Below are positions 43,514 through 53,416 of a DNA stretch of 64,000 nucleotides, one piece after another; position 1 is the stretch's first letter, and every line of letters starts with the position of its first letter. The DNA lies in assembly GCF_000155595.1 (NCBI RefSeq), contig NZ_DS989905.1, forward strand, positions 695,040 to 759,039, in the 5' to 3' direction. A program made the translations under genes and the position numbers. The notes under the pieces are model-generated. The model was not told where the DNA came from. It did not search any database and saw nothing but the letters and a program-made list of their open reading frames with translations. The stretch comes from Synechococcus sp. PCC 7335. GTDB taxonomy: Bacteria; Cyanobacteriota; Cyanobacteriia; Phormidesmidales; Phormidesmidaceae.

Positions 43514-44197
43514 ATGATTATCCTGATTGTTGAAGATGATCCGGCTCAGCTACGGCCACTATGCATTGCCCTTTCCGAGTCGGGACACTTGGTCGATGGG
43601 GTCGAGAATGCTCAAGAGGCTCAATGGCTGGTTAGCCATAAGGATTACGATTTGCTGATTTTGGACTGGATGCTACCTGTACTCAGCGGCGTGTCTTTGT
43701 GTCAACACTACAGAACGCTTGGCAAAATAGCGCCTGTGATGATGCTAACGGCAAAAGATACTACCGCCGACAAGGTTGTGGGCCTAGATGCCGGAGCGGA
43801 TGATTATCTAGTAAAGCCCGTGGACATTCCTGAGTTGCTGGCTCGGGTAAGGGCACTGGGTCGGCGATCTCCCCAGTGGCATGGCGATCGCCTCAGCCTT
43901 GGTGACCTCTATCTGAATACTTCAACCCTCACTTTAGAGCGTCAAAAATCATGTATTCGTCTTTCCAGTCGCGAATTCCATTTGATGGAGTACCTGATGC
44001 GAAGATCGGGCCAGGTCATCACCCGCGATAACATTGAACAAACCTTGTGGATCTGGGGAACCGAGCCAGAAAGCAACGCAGTAACAGCCCTTATTTGGCG
44101 ACTGCGGCAGAGGCTGAATGAGCTGGGTGCCAAAAGCTGGTTGAAAACCGTTTATGGTACAGGCTATCGTCTCCAGCATCCAGAAGAAGTCCCCTGA
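43514..44197 (+). CDS. OmpR-family response regulator (RppA/NrsR-like)
   Basis: 227 residues. Receiver domain with acidic pocket ED(8-9), phosphorylated D51 (LLILDWMLPV) and K of DDYLVKPVD. The C-terminal winged helix (LSSREFHLMEYLMRRSGQVIT, VTALIWRLRQRL) identifies OmpR/PhoB. The histidine kinase gene begins 41 bp later. RppA/NrsR of Synechocystis (nickel and redox sensing) is a similar pair. The likely targets are the RND efflux genes at 48-52.5 kb, but no binding sites could be defined. Confidence 0.9.
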   Translation: MIILIVEDDPAQLRPLCIALSESGHLVDGVENAQEAQWLVSHKDYDLLILDWMLPVLSGVSLCQHYRTLGKIAPVMMLTAKDTTADKVVGLDAGADDYLVKPVDIPELLARVRALGRRSPQWHGDRLSLGDLYLNTSTLTLERQKSCIRLSSREFHLMEYLMRRSGQVITRDNIEQTLWIWGTEPESNAVTALIWRLRQRLNELGAKSWLKTVYGTGYRLQHPEEVP

Positions 44198-44238
44198 CAA
44201 GATATCGCTGTGCCCATTGTTTGGCTTTCATTTTTGCA

Positions 44239-45543
44239 ATGTTCACTCGTAGCCGCCTTAATCTTGCTTACTGGTTTGCCCTCTCTATGGGGAGTATCTT
44301 GATCGCGTTCACAGGCGCAGTCTACTACCTCGAAGCTGAGGATCGGCTGCGAGCCTTTGATGAAAGTCTGCATACAGCTGTGAAACAAGCGGAAGATAGA
44401 GCCTACTACCGTCCGGAACAGGGCGATTGGCTTCTCTCTATCGAGCCCGGAACCACACTCATTGGTGAGAATGCTTCTCCCCCACAGAATAAATTGGTTT
44501 ACATCCGCTGGTACAACATAGATAGGCAATTAATCCAGTTTGCGGGCCGCTCGCCCAACCAACCACAGTTAACAGGTACGACACCCTACTTTCAGACTAT
44601 TCGTGTCGATAATGTCACAGGCGAGGAGCCTTCAGAGCGTGACTTGACACACCAGACGCTGCGTCAACTAACAGCTCCAATTAAGTACAACAATATTACT
44701 GTTGGCTATATCCAAGCTGCTACTCCGTTGGCTCCGCTACGAGCCGATCTTAATCAGGCGCTTGTTGTTTTGACACTTGGCGTGCCGATTACACTCGGCA
44801 TTATTGGCCTAACGGGGTGGGTCTTAAGCGGCATTGCCATGCAGCCAATCCGTCAGTCTTATGATCGTCTACAGCGTTTTACTGCCGATGCTTCTCATGA
44901 ATTACGCAATCCTTTAGCGGCGGTTCTTAGCAATGCTCAGGTTGCTCTGATTCCTAATGTTCAGGCTAGCTCGCGAGCAAACTGCGTTAGAGAAATTGAA
45001 ACGGCTGCGAAGGCGATGAGCGAGCTGATTGACAATCTTTTGTTTTTAGCTCGCCATGAGGGGCCAATTGAGGGTGCTGCGCTCAGCCAACGTATGAGCA
45101 TTCAAGAATTACTGATATCGCTCTGTGAATACGGCAAAGCCCAATCATTTCAAAAAAAACGTCAATTTATTTATGACATTCCATCGGTCAAAACAGTCGT
45201 TAAAGCCGATTCGCAGCTTCTGCGCCGCGCCTTTACAAATCTCTTAGACAATGCTTTCAAATACACAAAAAAGCATGGCATCGTTGAACTTTGCTTGCAG
45301 GTTCAATCTCACAGTGTTCTTATTCAGGTTAAAGACGATGGGACAGGCATCCCAGAGGTAGACCTGCCTAAAATTTTTGAGCGCTTTTACCGAATTGATG
45401 CAGCGCGATCTCGTCACACAGGCGGATTTGGTCTCGGTCTATCCATCACTCAACAAATCATCCATGCCCACAGTGGAGAAATCACCGTCGTGAGTACTGT
45501 CGGCAAAGGCAGCACTTTTCAGGTTCGATTGCCTATAAGCTAG
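44239..45543 (+). CDS. Sensor histidine kinase (RppB/NrsS-like)
   Basis: 434 residues from the ATG at 44239; a TTG at 44221 would add six residues. Two membrane helices (about 9-30 and 172-192) frame a periplasmic sensor domain of about 140 residues. The H-box is FTADASHELRNPLAAVLS; N-box TNLLDNAFKYTK; G-boxes VKDDGTGIP and GGFGLGLSI. It phosphorylates the upstream regulator. The periplasmic domain contains no clear metal-binding motif (few His and no Cys), so the signal remains open. Confidence 0.9.
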   Translation: MFTRSRLNLAYWFALSMGSILIAFTGAVYYLEAEDRLRAFDESLHTAVKQAEDRAYYRPEQGDWLLSIEPGTTLIGENASPPQNKLVYIRWYNIDRQLIQFAGRSPNQPQLTGTTPYFQTIRVDNVTGEEPSERDLTHQTLRQLTAPIKYNNITVGYIQAATPLAPLRADLNQALVVLTLGVPITLGIIGLTGWVLSGIAMQPIRQSYDRLQRFTADASHELRNPLAAVLSNAQVALIPNVQASSRANCVREIETAAKAMSELIDNLLFLARHEGPIEGAALSQRMSIQELLISLCEYGKAQSFQKKRQFIYDIPSVKTVVKADSQLLRRAFTNLLDNAFKYTKKHGIVELCLQVQSHSVLIQVKDDGTGIPEVDLPKIFERFYRIDAARSRHTGGFGLGLSITQQIIHAHSGEITVVSTVGKGSTFQVRLPIS

Positions 45544-45795
45544 CCAGAACGACCCCCGCAAGGATACTCTAGCCTTCTAAAGCAACGTGTTTGACCAGTA
45601 TAACGGGTTTCTTGTTGGACACTGATACGTCATATCATATTTCTGTGATATTCCTTTGCAATACTACTGAAGTATTCAACAGTTGAAGCAACAAGCAATG
45701 GAGAACAAGATTATTCAGCGACACAAACTTGAACAGAAACGAAAAGGGCAACCAAATTTTTGAATATTTGAGAACAAAAGACTTTTATAACACCG

Positions 45796-46989
45796 ATGAG
45801 AAATCAAGCATTACTTTTTACACTACTCTTCGTTTTTGGATTTGCTAGTTCTAGCTACTCGCAGACTCCTCAAGATGCTGTTTTAGAGATTCCGGCTAAC
45901 CCATTAGCTGCGCAAGCAGCGGACGACGAGTCTGTTGATACTCAAGTAGGGCAGGTAGAGATTGTTGCAGAGCTTGACATTATGCCCGGAAATGTCACCG
46001 TTTCTCAAGACGGACGAATTTTTGCAACGGTACATGGCAGAGGGCGTGGAGATGCGCAGCTGATCGAAGTTACGGGACGAACGACCTGGGAAGCATTTCC
46101 GAACGAGGCCTGGAATGCGCCACCAGGTAGCGGGTCTGATGTGCTGCACACGCCTCATGGAGTCGTGATTGATTCGCGCGATCGCCTTTGGGTCATTGAC
46201 CATGGCAACTGGCTCCCCGAAGCGCAACGTCCAAAACTGCTATCTTTCGATATCAATACTCGCGAATTGCTCTATCGCTATGACTTCGACGAAACAGAAG
46301 CGCCTGGACAGTTCCCGCAAGGGCAGTTCATGCAAGATTTGGCTGTGGACGCAGAGCGCGGCTTTGTTTATATTGCAGATAGTTCTGCACAGCGGCCTGC
46401 CATCGTAGCAGTAGATATTAACCAAAACACCGTAAGACGATTTGAAAATCATCCTTCATTTCTGAATGAAGATCGTGTCGTCGTGATGGTAGAAGGAGAG
46501 GTTTGGACGGTCACTACGCCAGATGGCAGGAGCTTTCCAGCAGGCTCACCGATGAACCCCATTACGCTCTCAGCAGACGGCGAGACGTTGTTCTTTGGCG
46601 CAGTCAGAGGTTTAACTTGGTACAGCCTGCCTACCCAGCTTCTTCGCAACGGCGCATCGGACCAAGAGATTGGAGAAGCGATTGAAGTCGCCGGTTCAAA
46701 GCCCGTCACGGATGGCGTCAGCACTGATGCTGAGGGCAATCACTTTTTTACAAACGTCGCAGCTAATGCGGTTGATATGCTCTCCCCGGATGGACGGACT
46801 GTACGCTTAGCCCAAGATCCTAGATTTCTTTGGTTAGACAGCGTTCGATTCGGCCCAGATTCCTGGCTATACGCTTCTGTCAATCAGCTTCACCGCGCAC
46901 CTAACTTCAACAATGGAGAAAGTCAGGTAGAGCTTCCCTTTCTAATTGCTCGAATTTGGACAGGAACAGAAGGCCAGGTTGGAAGGTAG
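45796..46989 (+). CDS. Secreted major-royal-jelly/Yellow-family protein
   Basis: 397 residues with a signal peptide (residues 1-22, ALLFTLLFVFGFASSSYS). The mature protein follows the MRJP/Yellow beta-propeller: NVTVSQDGRIFATVHGRG, LWVIDHGNW, FMQDLAVDAERGFVYIADSS and NHFFTNVAANAVD are propeller-blade motifs. Bacterial members are secreted proteins of unknown substrate. It is in the same direction as the two-component system and the RND genes. Confidence 0.85.
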   Translation: MRNQALLFTLLFVFGFASSSYSQTPQDAVLEIPANPLAAQAADDESVDTQVGQVEIVAELDIMPGNVTVSQDGRIFATVHGRGRGDAQLIEVTGRTTWEAFPNEAWNAPPGSGSDVLHTPHGVVIDSRDRLWVIDHGNWLPEAQRPKLLSFDINTRELLYRYDFDETEAPGQFPQGQFMQDLAVDAERGFVYIADSSAQRPAIVAVDINQNTVRRFENHPSFLNEDRVVVMVEGEVWTVTTPDGRSFPAGSPMNPITLSADGETLFFGAVRGLTWYSLPTQLLRNGASDQEIGEAIEVAGSKPVTDGVSTDAEGNHFFTNVAANAVDMLSPDGRTVRLAQDPRFLWLDSVRFGPDSWLYASVNQLHRAPNFNNGESQVELPFLIARIWTGTEGQVGR

Positions 46990-47076
46990 GCTTTGCCCGA
47001 TAGCAAAGCAGTCTGCTACTCCACAAGATTGTTCGAGTTAGAAAGTCGTTAGTCAATAAACCTGTTCAGGAGAAAC

Positions 47077-47985
47077 ATGCCCCACTTAAACAGAACTGTT
47101 TTATCTTTGATTGTCATGATGCCTTTATTGAAAGGTGCTGAGATCTTTGCACAAGCTCAGACGAATCCTACAGAATCTAGAATACCTGCAGAGGTGCTGC
47201 TCAACACAACGCTAGAGGCCGAATCAGGCACAATCATTCTAGATGAAGTCGTCATCTATGAAGGCACTGTGGTTCGACAACTTACCTATCAAGACTTACA
47301 AAAACCTGAGCTGATAGGGTATCAAAATTCTGGCTCATCACCGGCTCTTTATGCGCATCCAGTAACGCCTGGAACTGAGATCGTTGAAATAAATGACGAC
47401 ACCGGTAGTCCTGTAAGTGAGGATGTTCGTCTGGCAGCGAAGAATTACCTGACAGATAGCGCCATTAACTCGGTGTTCTTTGATATTGGCAGTGAGGGAA
47501 ATGGACTTGCGATGCGTTTTAGTCCTCCTTTAGTCAATGCTCCCGGCGTTGATTTACTAATTGGTGAAATGAGTGCTACCAGGGGCAGTACTCGTTCAGG
47601 CTGTCCTGATACCCCTTCACCGGGTGGCGATAATCTTAGGGTACGACTAGATGACGGGACTTCCACGACAGTTGAATCTGGCGACTACACACAACAGATG
47701 CCGCTCGGGGTCATGCGTTATTACGGAAAAGAAGAGCTCAGAGAAGGAACGCTGATTACCTCAGTTGCTGACCTTGAAAACTACCCGGCATCAGAACGAA
47801 ACGTACTCAATCATTTGCATCTTCACACCGCTACTGTCGATCTGAGCGCTTTGGGTGTGCCTGAAGGAGAAAGTATTAGTCAGATTGTGGTAGAAGCCAG
47901 TCCAGTTGAGGTTACTGTTGATGGAGAGTCTGTTCAGTGTTTCACAGGCGATCCAGCTTTTGTCTTTGGTATATCCGAGCAGTGA
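47077..47985 (+). CDS. Exported protein of unknown function
   Basis: 302 residues with a signal peptide (about 1-25: TVLSLIVMMPLLKGAEIFAQ). The rest is beta-rich, acidic and globular (INSVFFDIGSEGNGLAMRFS, VDLLIGEMSATRGSTR). There are two cysteines (SGCPD, QCFTG) that could form a disulfide. No family recognised. It sits between the MRJP gene and the RND adaptor gene with short gaps (87 and 26 bp), so it is probably transcribed with them. Confidence 0.7.
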   Translation: MPHLNRTVLSLIVMMPLLKGAEIFAQAQTNPTESRIPAEVLLNTTLEAESGTIILDEVVIYEGTVVRQLTYQDLQKPELIGYQNSGSSPALYAHPVTPGTEIVEINDDTGSPVSEDVRLAAKNYLTDSAINSVFFDIGSEGNGLAMRFSPPLVNAPGVDLLIGEMSATRGSTRSGCPDTPSPGGDNLRVRLDDGTSTTVESGDYTQQMPLGVMRYYGKEELREGTLITSVADLENYPASERNVLNHLHLHTATVDLSALGVPEGESISQIVVEASPVEVTVDGESVQCFTGDPAFVFGISEQ

Positions 47986-48011
47986 GTTGAGGTCATTTTA
48001 TTCACAAGATT

Positions 48012-49322
48012 ATGGATAGTTCTGAAGGCTCAGTAAATAAAGAGAAAGAACAAAATGCGCAGAGTCATCGCCGACTGATAGGGATATTGCTAGCAAGCGT
48101 CTTACTGAGCGGTAGCTTTGGCTATTGGGTCGTTCTCAATCGTAGAAATTCTGACTCACAGGCGCTTTCTCAAGCGCCACCGCCTCGCCCTGTCGAAGTT
48201 GCCAGACTCGCTGTCGGCGAGGGCGTTAGCTCTGTTGAACTGATTGGTCAAGCCGAAGCCAGAACAAACACAACACTGCGATCGCAAACATCGGGAGTTG
48301 TTCAGAAAATCCTGGTTCAATCAGGCGATAGAGTTGATGTTGGTACGACGGTTGCTGTTTTAGATGATGCCGACCAGCAGCTACTTCTCTCACAGGCGAT
48401 CGCCAATCTTGCTTCTGAGCAGAGTAATTTAGCAGAGCTAGAGACGGGAACTCGGCCAGAGATTATTGAGCAGAGAACAGCAGTTTTACAATCTGCTGAG
48501 GCCAGAGAGCAAGAAGCACGGGATAATCTTCAGCGCACTCAAGCATTAGTGGCACAAGGAGCACTCTCTGAGCGATCGCTGATTGAAGCTAGAACAGCAG
48601 TAGATGCTGCTCTTTCAGCAAAACTAGAATCGTCGGCAACCCTCGCCGAAGCAACCGCAGGCCCCACCGCTGAAGAACTCGCCGCTCAGCGAGCGATTGT
48701 GACGGCGAGGCGGGCCGCTGTCGAGCAAGCTGAGCTGAGCTTGAGTCGTACTCGCCTTCAGACAACAATCAGCGGCGTTGTAGAAGAGAGAGTCGCTAAC
48801 GTCGGAGATTATATGGAAGCAGGTGAGCCTGTGTTGTCGTTAGTTGATCGTGAAGATCTTGATGTGTTTTTAGAGATTCCTGAAGAACTTAGCGGTCAGA
48901 TAGCACCTGGATTAACCGTTATGCTGACAGCGCGAGCGCTGCCTGGCTGGCAAGGGCAAGCGACAATTGATGGGGTAATTCCAACTGCGAACGAAACCTC
49001 TCGTCGCCAGCGAGTACGCCTTCAAATAGAAAATACTCCGGCAGGTCTATTGCCGGGTATGTCTGTTCAAGGCACTTTAGAGAGAGCAAGCGATACGCCC
49101 AGCTTTGTTATTTCTCGTGATGCTCTGGTGCAGCAGGAGGGCGAGTGGATTGTGTTTACGGTTGCTGATGGACAAGCGAATGAGATAGCCGTGGAACTGG
49201 TTGCAGATACGGGCGAAGCGGTGGCGATCGCTTCAGAGCAATTACGCTCCGGACAATCTGTGGTGGTGCGAGGTGCGTCGGCACTACGAGCGGGCGCAGC
49301 AGTTCAGGTAATAGATCAATAG
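48012..49322 (+). CDS. RND efflux periplasmic adaptor (HlyD/AcrA family)
   Basis: 436 residues. One N-terminal membrane helix (LIGILLASVLLSGSFGYWVV, about 21-40). A lipoyl-like hairpin starts at RSQTSGVVQKILVQSGDRVDVG, then a long alpha-hairpin (about 120-225, ASEQSNLAELETGTR etc.) and the beta-barrel and membrane-proximal domains. It links the RND pump encoded 23 bp downstream to an outer-membrane channel, which is not in this window. Confidence 0.92.
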   Translation: MDSSEGSVNKEKEQNAQSHRRLIGILLASVLLSGSFGYWVVLNRRNSDSQALSQAPPPRPVEVARLAVGEGVSSVELIGQAEARTNTTLRSQTSGVVQKILVQSGDRVDVGTTVAVLDDADQQLLLSQAIANLASEQSNLAELETGTRPEIIEQRTAVLQSAEAREQEARDNLQRTQALVAQGALSERSLIEARTAVDAALSAKLESSATLAEATAGPTAEELAAQRAIVTARRAAVEQAELSLSRTRLQTTISGVVEERVANVGDYMEAGEPVLSLVDREDLDVFLEIPEELSGQIAPGLTVMLTARALPGWQGQATIDGVIPTANETSRRQRVRLQIENTPAGLLPGMSVQGTLERASDTPSFVISRDALVQQEGEWIVFTVADGQANEIAVELVADTGEAVAIASEQLRSGQSVVVRGASALRAGAAVQVIDQ

Positions 49323-49345
49323 GTTCACTAAGCACTGGCATTATC

Positions 49346-52300
49346 ATGAATTTGATTAGAATGGCTGTTCGCTGGCGGCATGGCACGATTGTTCTGTTTT
49401 GTTTGATTGCGCTCTTTGGCATATTGGCATTGTTCAGCCTGCCCTCGGAGCTGCGGCCTGGGGGCGATCGCCCGGAGGTAACTATCCAAACAAACTATCC
49501 AGGGGCAAGCCCAGCAGAAGTCGAAGATTTGATCACGCGCCCAATTGAAGAAGTCCTTGAAGGGGTTCAGGGTGTCCAAGAGATGACAAGTTCCAGCGGT
49601 AATGGGCAAAGCAGCATCAGCCTAGAATTTGCTTGGGATGTAGATATCAATCAGGCATTTGTAGATGTGCTCAGTAAGTTGCAACAGGCTGATGACTTGC
49701 CCGCTGAAGCAAGTGAATCAGAAGTGCAAATTGTCAGCGGTGACACCGATAGTCCTATGCTGCGAATTCACCTAGTGCCTGCTGAGGGAGCTACCGCTGA
49801 TCTGAACCACTACCGCGATTTGGCAGACGATGTGATTGGGCCGCGTCTGCGTCACATTGAAGGGATTGGCGATCTCTCTATAGAAGGCGGGCAAGCACGA
49901 GAAGTTGAAGTGATTGTCGATCCAAGGGCGCTAGCCGATCGAAATCTGGCTATTGATGATGTGATCAATACACTGCGCAGCAGCAATCGCGACATTCGAG
50001 GCGGACCCATGGTCGTCGGTCGGCGTGAATACAGAGTACGAACAGTCAGTCGTGCAAACGACGTCAAACAGCTAGAAGGGCTGATACTCCGTCGAGATAC
50101 GTCAGGCACGGTTTACTTAGGAGATGTCGCCGAGGCTAAAATTGGGCGAGCGACCCCTGAGATGGCTTTCTTACGCGATGGTGAACCCGCCATTACCATC
50201 GGCGCGGTTCGACAGATTGGAGGAAATGTTCCTGAGATTTCTAAAAGTATCCGAGCGGCGCTCGCAGAAATCGAAGAGAGATTTATACAACAGGGAGAAA
50301 ACGTTCGCTTTATCATCCCATACGACGAAAATGACTACATCAGTCAATCGATCTCTTTCGTCCAGAGTAGTTTGATTATTGGTGCTGTTTTAGCCGCTTT
50401 TGTACTGATTCTTTTTCTAGGTTCGCTGAGAACCGTTGCTGTCATTGCGATTACTATTCCGACGACGCTCATTTCGGTATTCATTGTCTTTGCGCTGTTG
50501 GGGCGATCGCTTAACGTTATTAGCCTGGCGGGACTCGCCTTCGCCTCTGGCATGATTGTAGATAATGCCATTGTTGTATTAGAGAATATATTTACTCATA
50601 TTCAAAAGGGGAAGACGACGGTTCAAGCGGCTGTTGACGCTACCCAGGAAGTTAGCGGAGCTATGCTGGCATCTACGCTGACAAATGTAGCCGTATTTAT
50701 GCCGATTGTACTTGTAGAGGGAGAAGCCGGACAGCTCTTTTTCGATTTAGGCATCGCCCTTTCTGCCTCCGTTCTCTTTTCTCTTTTCGCCGCACTGACG
50801 CTGGTGCCCATGCTCTCAGGGCTGTTTTTGACTCAAGCCGATGCCCAGCAAATGCTGGAAGGAAAGACTCACATCAAAGGCAACTCAATTGAACAGGCTA
50901 TCGTTCAAGTTTCTAGATATTTTACGCAAGTGCAGAGTCGCTTAGAACAAAGCTTGCTAGCAACCGTAAAATGGTCCTTAGGAAAAGGACATCGTAGTCG
51001 CAGGTTTGCAGTGTTGAGCGTTCCAATAGCGCTACTCTTTGTCGGCTATCAGCTACTACCTGCTATGGACTATCTGCCAGAAGGTAATCGCAATCTAATT
51101 ATATGGATCACCCAGCCATTTCCAGGAACCAGTATTCCTGAAGCGATAGAGCTATACGAAAAACCTCATGCGTTCGCTCAAGCGCAGCCAGAAGTGTTAG
51201 GAGATATTCTGGTTCATCGGCCTGCTGGTAGCATCATCGGTGTTTTTCTCAAGCTAGAAGAGACTAACGCTCGAACCTTAAGTAACCTGGAAGAGCGGAT
51301 GCGGGCGGCAAGCGGCGAGTTTCCAGGTTACCGATTTGTTGGTCTCAGGCGAGCCTCTATCTTCAGTAATCCTGGTAAAGAGTTTGAGGTTAAGCTCATT
51401 GGCCCAGACTTAGACTACCTCAATCAAATTCAAGGTCAGGTTGCTGAATCTTTGGAAGTGCTGGACGGTGTACAGAATGTTCGTCCCGACTTTCTAACAG
51501 GTGCGCCCGAACTACAGATTGTTCCCGATCGAGAACGGCTCGCTGAGGTTAGCCTCTCAGCGCTAGACTTGGGGACTGCTGTTGAAACAGCGCTGGGGGG
51601 CGTACGTGCCTCTGATTTTTTTGATGGCAGGCGAGACCTTGACGTAACCGTGAAACTGCAAGATGCTACGGCTGAAACGCCTGCTCAGCTTCGACAAATG
51701 CCGCTTTATGTAGGGGGTGGTGGCAGTAGCCAACAAGTTCAGCTATTAGATGTTGCCGACATGGTTGAAACGACCGGGCCAAATTCAATCGGCCATGTAG
51801 ATACAGAAAGGGCCATCACACTGACCGTATCGCTTTCTCAAGAAGCGCCTTTGGGCGGGTTGCTAGAGCAGACTGAAGAAACGATTTTACAGCCCTTGCG
51901 AGCAACTTTGCCATCAGGATACCGTGCTGAACTGGCTGGCTCTGCCAATGTGTTGTCAGAAACGCTGCGCCAACTGGGTGCTACTTTTCTACTGTCACTG
52001 CTGATCACTTATTTACTATTAGTCGCGCTCTATCGCTCCTTGATATACCCGCTGGTGATTATGGTGACGGTTCCCATTGGCCTAACGGGTGCGCTGCTGA
52101 GTTTGGCGATCGCAAATCTCATTCCGGGTGTCGTTGTGCCATTGGATATGATTGCTGGCTTGGGCTTTGTCATCTTGACAGGAATTGTGGTGAACAACGC
52201 AATTTTGCTAGTGGATCGAACACTTCAGCTTCAGCAGCAAGGGCAAGATTTAGATAGGTCGCTTTATGAGGCTGTGCGTGATCGCCTGCGACCTATTTTT

Positions 52301-52504
52301 ATGTCAGCCGGAACCAGTATATTAGGCATGTTGCCGCTAGCGACCTTTCCTGGCAAGGGCGCGGAACTTTACCAGGGGTTAGGCATCGTCTTGGTAGGGG
52401 GGTTAGCGTTCTCAACGCTACTGACTCCGACGATCGTTCCGGCAGTGATGCGATTACTCCGTGATTTTGATACGCTCCGGGATCACAGCTCTGACTCCAT
52501 ATAA
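49346..52504 (+). CDS. RND efflux pump, HAE family inner-membrane transporter
   Basis: 1052 residues, full length. An N-terminal helix (GTIVLFCLIALFGILALFSL), large periplasmic loops (from about 30 and 560) and helices 2-6 and 8-12. GLAFASGMIVDNAIVVLEN is the TM4 region with an Asp of the proton relay, and FVILTGIVVNNAILLVDR the matching region in the second half. This sequence is of the HAE1/HAE3-like drug or hydrophobe exporter class rather than the metal CusA class. It works as a trimer with the adaptor encoded upstream. Confidence 0.93.
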   Translation: MNLIRMAVRWRHGTIVLFCLIALFGILALFSLPSELRPGGDRPEVTIQTNYPGASPAEVEDLITRPIEEVLEGVQGVQEMTSSSGNGQSSISLEFAWDVDINQAFVDVLSKLQQADDLPAEASESEVQIVSGDTDSPMLRIHLVPAEGATADLNHYRDLADDVIGPRLRHIEGIGDLSIEGGQAREVEVIVDPRALADRNLAIDDVINTLRSSNRDIRGGPMVVGRREYRVRTVSRANDVKQLEGLILRRDTSGTVYLGDVAEAKIGRATPEMAFLRDGEPAITIGAVRQIGGNVPEISKSIRAALAEIEERFIQQGENVRFIIPYDENDYISQSISFVQSSLIIGAVLAAFVLILFLGSLRTVAVIAITIPTTLISVFIVFALLGRSLNVISLAGLAFASGMIVDNAIVVLENIFTHIQKGKTTVQAAVDATQEVSGAMLASTLTNVAVFMPIVLVEGEAGQLFFDLGIALSASVLFSLFAALTLVPMLSGLFLTQADAQQMLEGKTHIKGNSIEQAIVQVSRYFTQVQSRLEQSLLATVKWSLGKGHRSRRFAVLSVPIALLFVGYQLLPAMDYLPEGNRNLIIWITQPFPGTSIPEAIELYEKPHAFAQAQPEVLGDILVHRPAGSIIGVFLKLEETNARTLSNLEERMRAASGEFPGYRFVGLRRASIFSNPGKEFEVKLIGPDLDYLNQIQGQVAESLEVLDGVQNVRPDFLTGAPELQIVPDRERLAEVSLSALDLGTAVETALGGVRASDFFDGRRDLDVTVKLQDATAETPAQLRQMPLYVGGGGSSQQVQLLDVADMVETTGPNSIGHVDTERAITLTVSLSQEAPLGGLLEQTEETILQPLRATLPSGYRAELAGSANVLSETLRQLGATFLLSLLITYLLLVALYRSLIYPLVIMVTVPIGLTGALLSLAIANLIPGVVVPLDMIAGLGFVILTGIVVNNAILLVDRTLQLQQQGQDLDRSLYEAVRDRLRPIFMSAGTSILGMLPLATFPGKGAELYQGLGIVLVGGLAFSTLLTPTIVPAVMRLLRDFDTLRDHSSDSI

Positions 52505-53416
52505 CCTCCGTTCAGACACGTATATTGGGGCTCTTTGCATACCCCCCTGAAACGTCGCAATACAGATCGAGACGAGTGAGACTTACTGAATCGGCCTGTG
52601 CATCAGCTGCTGTAGAATCGCCTCCATATCAATGAATTCAGGTGCTTTGTAGAACTCATAGCGGCCATGAAAGATAAGGTGCTGTCAAGCGATGGGCGAA
52701 ACCAGCTTGAGCAGTTCCATCCCGTCACCATCCTGCTGACGCTCACTGTGAGTAAAGAGCTTAGAGAGGATCACCATGTTGTAGTAGACGATGCAATTGG
52801 TGAGCAGACGAGCGCACTCCCCCAGATTTGGTTCTTCTTAAAGAAGCGATCGCCCCGGTTCAAAGCAAAACCTTCCCTACCAGCGAACGCTGTGAGAAAC
52901 GTAGATGAAGCAACCCCACCGTCTAACTGCTTCATTAATGTCAATGGTCTCAGTGGTGTCAGTGGTGCCAATGGTGCTTCTGTTTCTGTGCTGAGATTGC
53001 CCTTCCGGTTGTTAGGGTTAGCTACTGATACCAGTCTTTTTTTACAGGGAGCGATCGCCCTCTCTCTTCGCTCGCTAGCGTCCCATCCTATGAGTTAATT
53101 GCCTTGAGTGATGAGGTAGACGAGATGGGACTGATAAGGAAGCTCAGAGGACTGAAGCAGAAAAGGCAGAGGAGCGATCGCTAGCGTCTGCTTTGCTGCT
53201 TTTCTAGTTTTCTGGATATTGTTAAAGCAGCGATCGCCATCTTCTATCGTTGTTAAAGCTGCCGCGCTGTTGGTGAGAGCTGAAGAGAATTATGGGAGAT
53301 AAAGAAGCGTAGAAAATTCCGGAAAATCTCTGATTACTCTCTAATTTATATTCAGACGGGTTCAAAGGAAATCTATCTATGTAAAAAAGGTTACGCAGAC
53401 CAGCAGAATATACCAT
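52505..53416. other. Gap holding a Tn3 transposase relic and decayed sequence
   Basis: Apart from the relic at 52590-52850 I see no gene. GCGATCGC octamers are frequent (e.g. 53050, 53175, 53230). Confidence 0.5.
52590..52850 (-). pseudogene. Tn3-family transposase, C-terminal relic
   Basis: Minus-strand translation gives CARLLTNCIVYYNMVILSKL, then ELLKLVSPIA-stop-QHLIFHGRYEF, the well-known C-terminus of Tn3 TnpA (LxNxIxYYNxxxLSxL... SPxxWxHINLxGxYxF). The in-frame TGA stands where the conserved Trp (TGG) is expected, at about 52684. The N-terminal 850 or so residues are missing. Confidence 0.8.

Noticed and set aside
52667-53098. 143-codon plus-strand open frame
   Set aside because: It is the reverse-strand shadow of the Tn3 transposase relic and lacks protein-like content.
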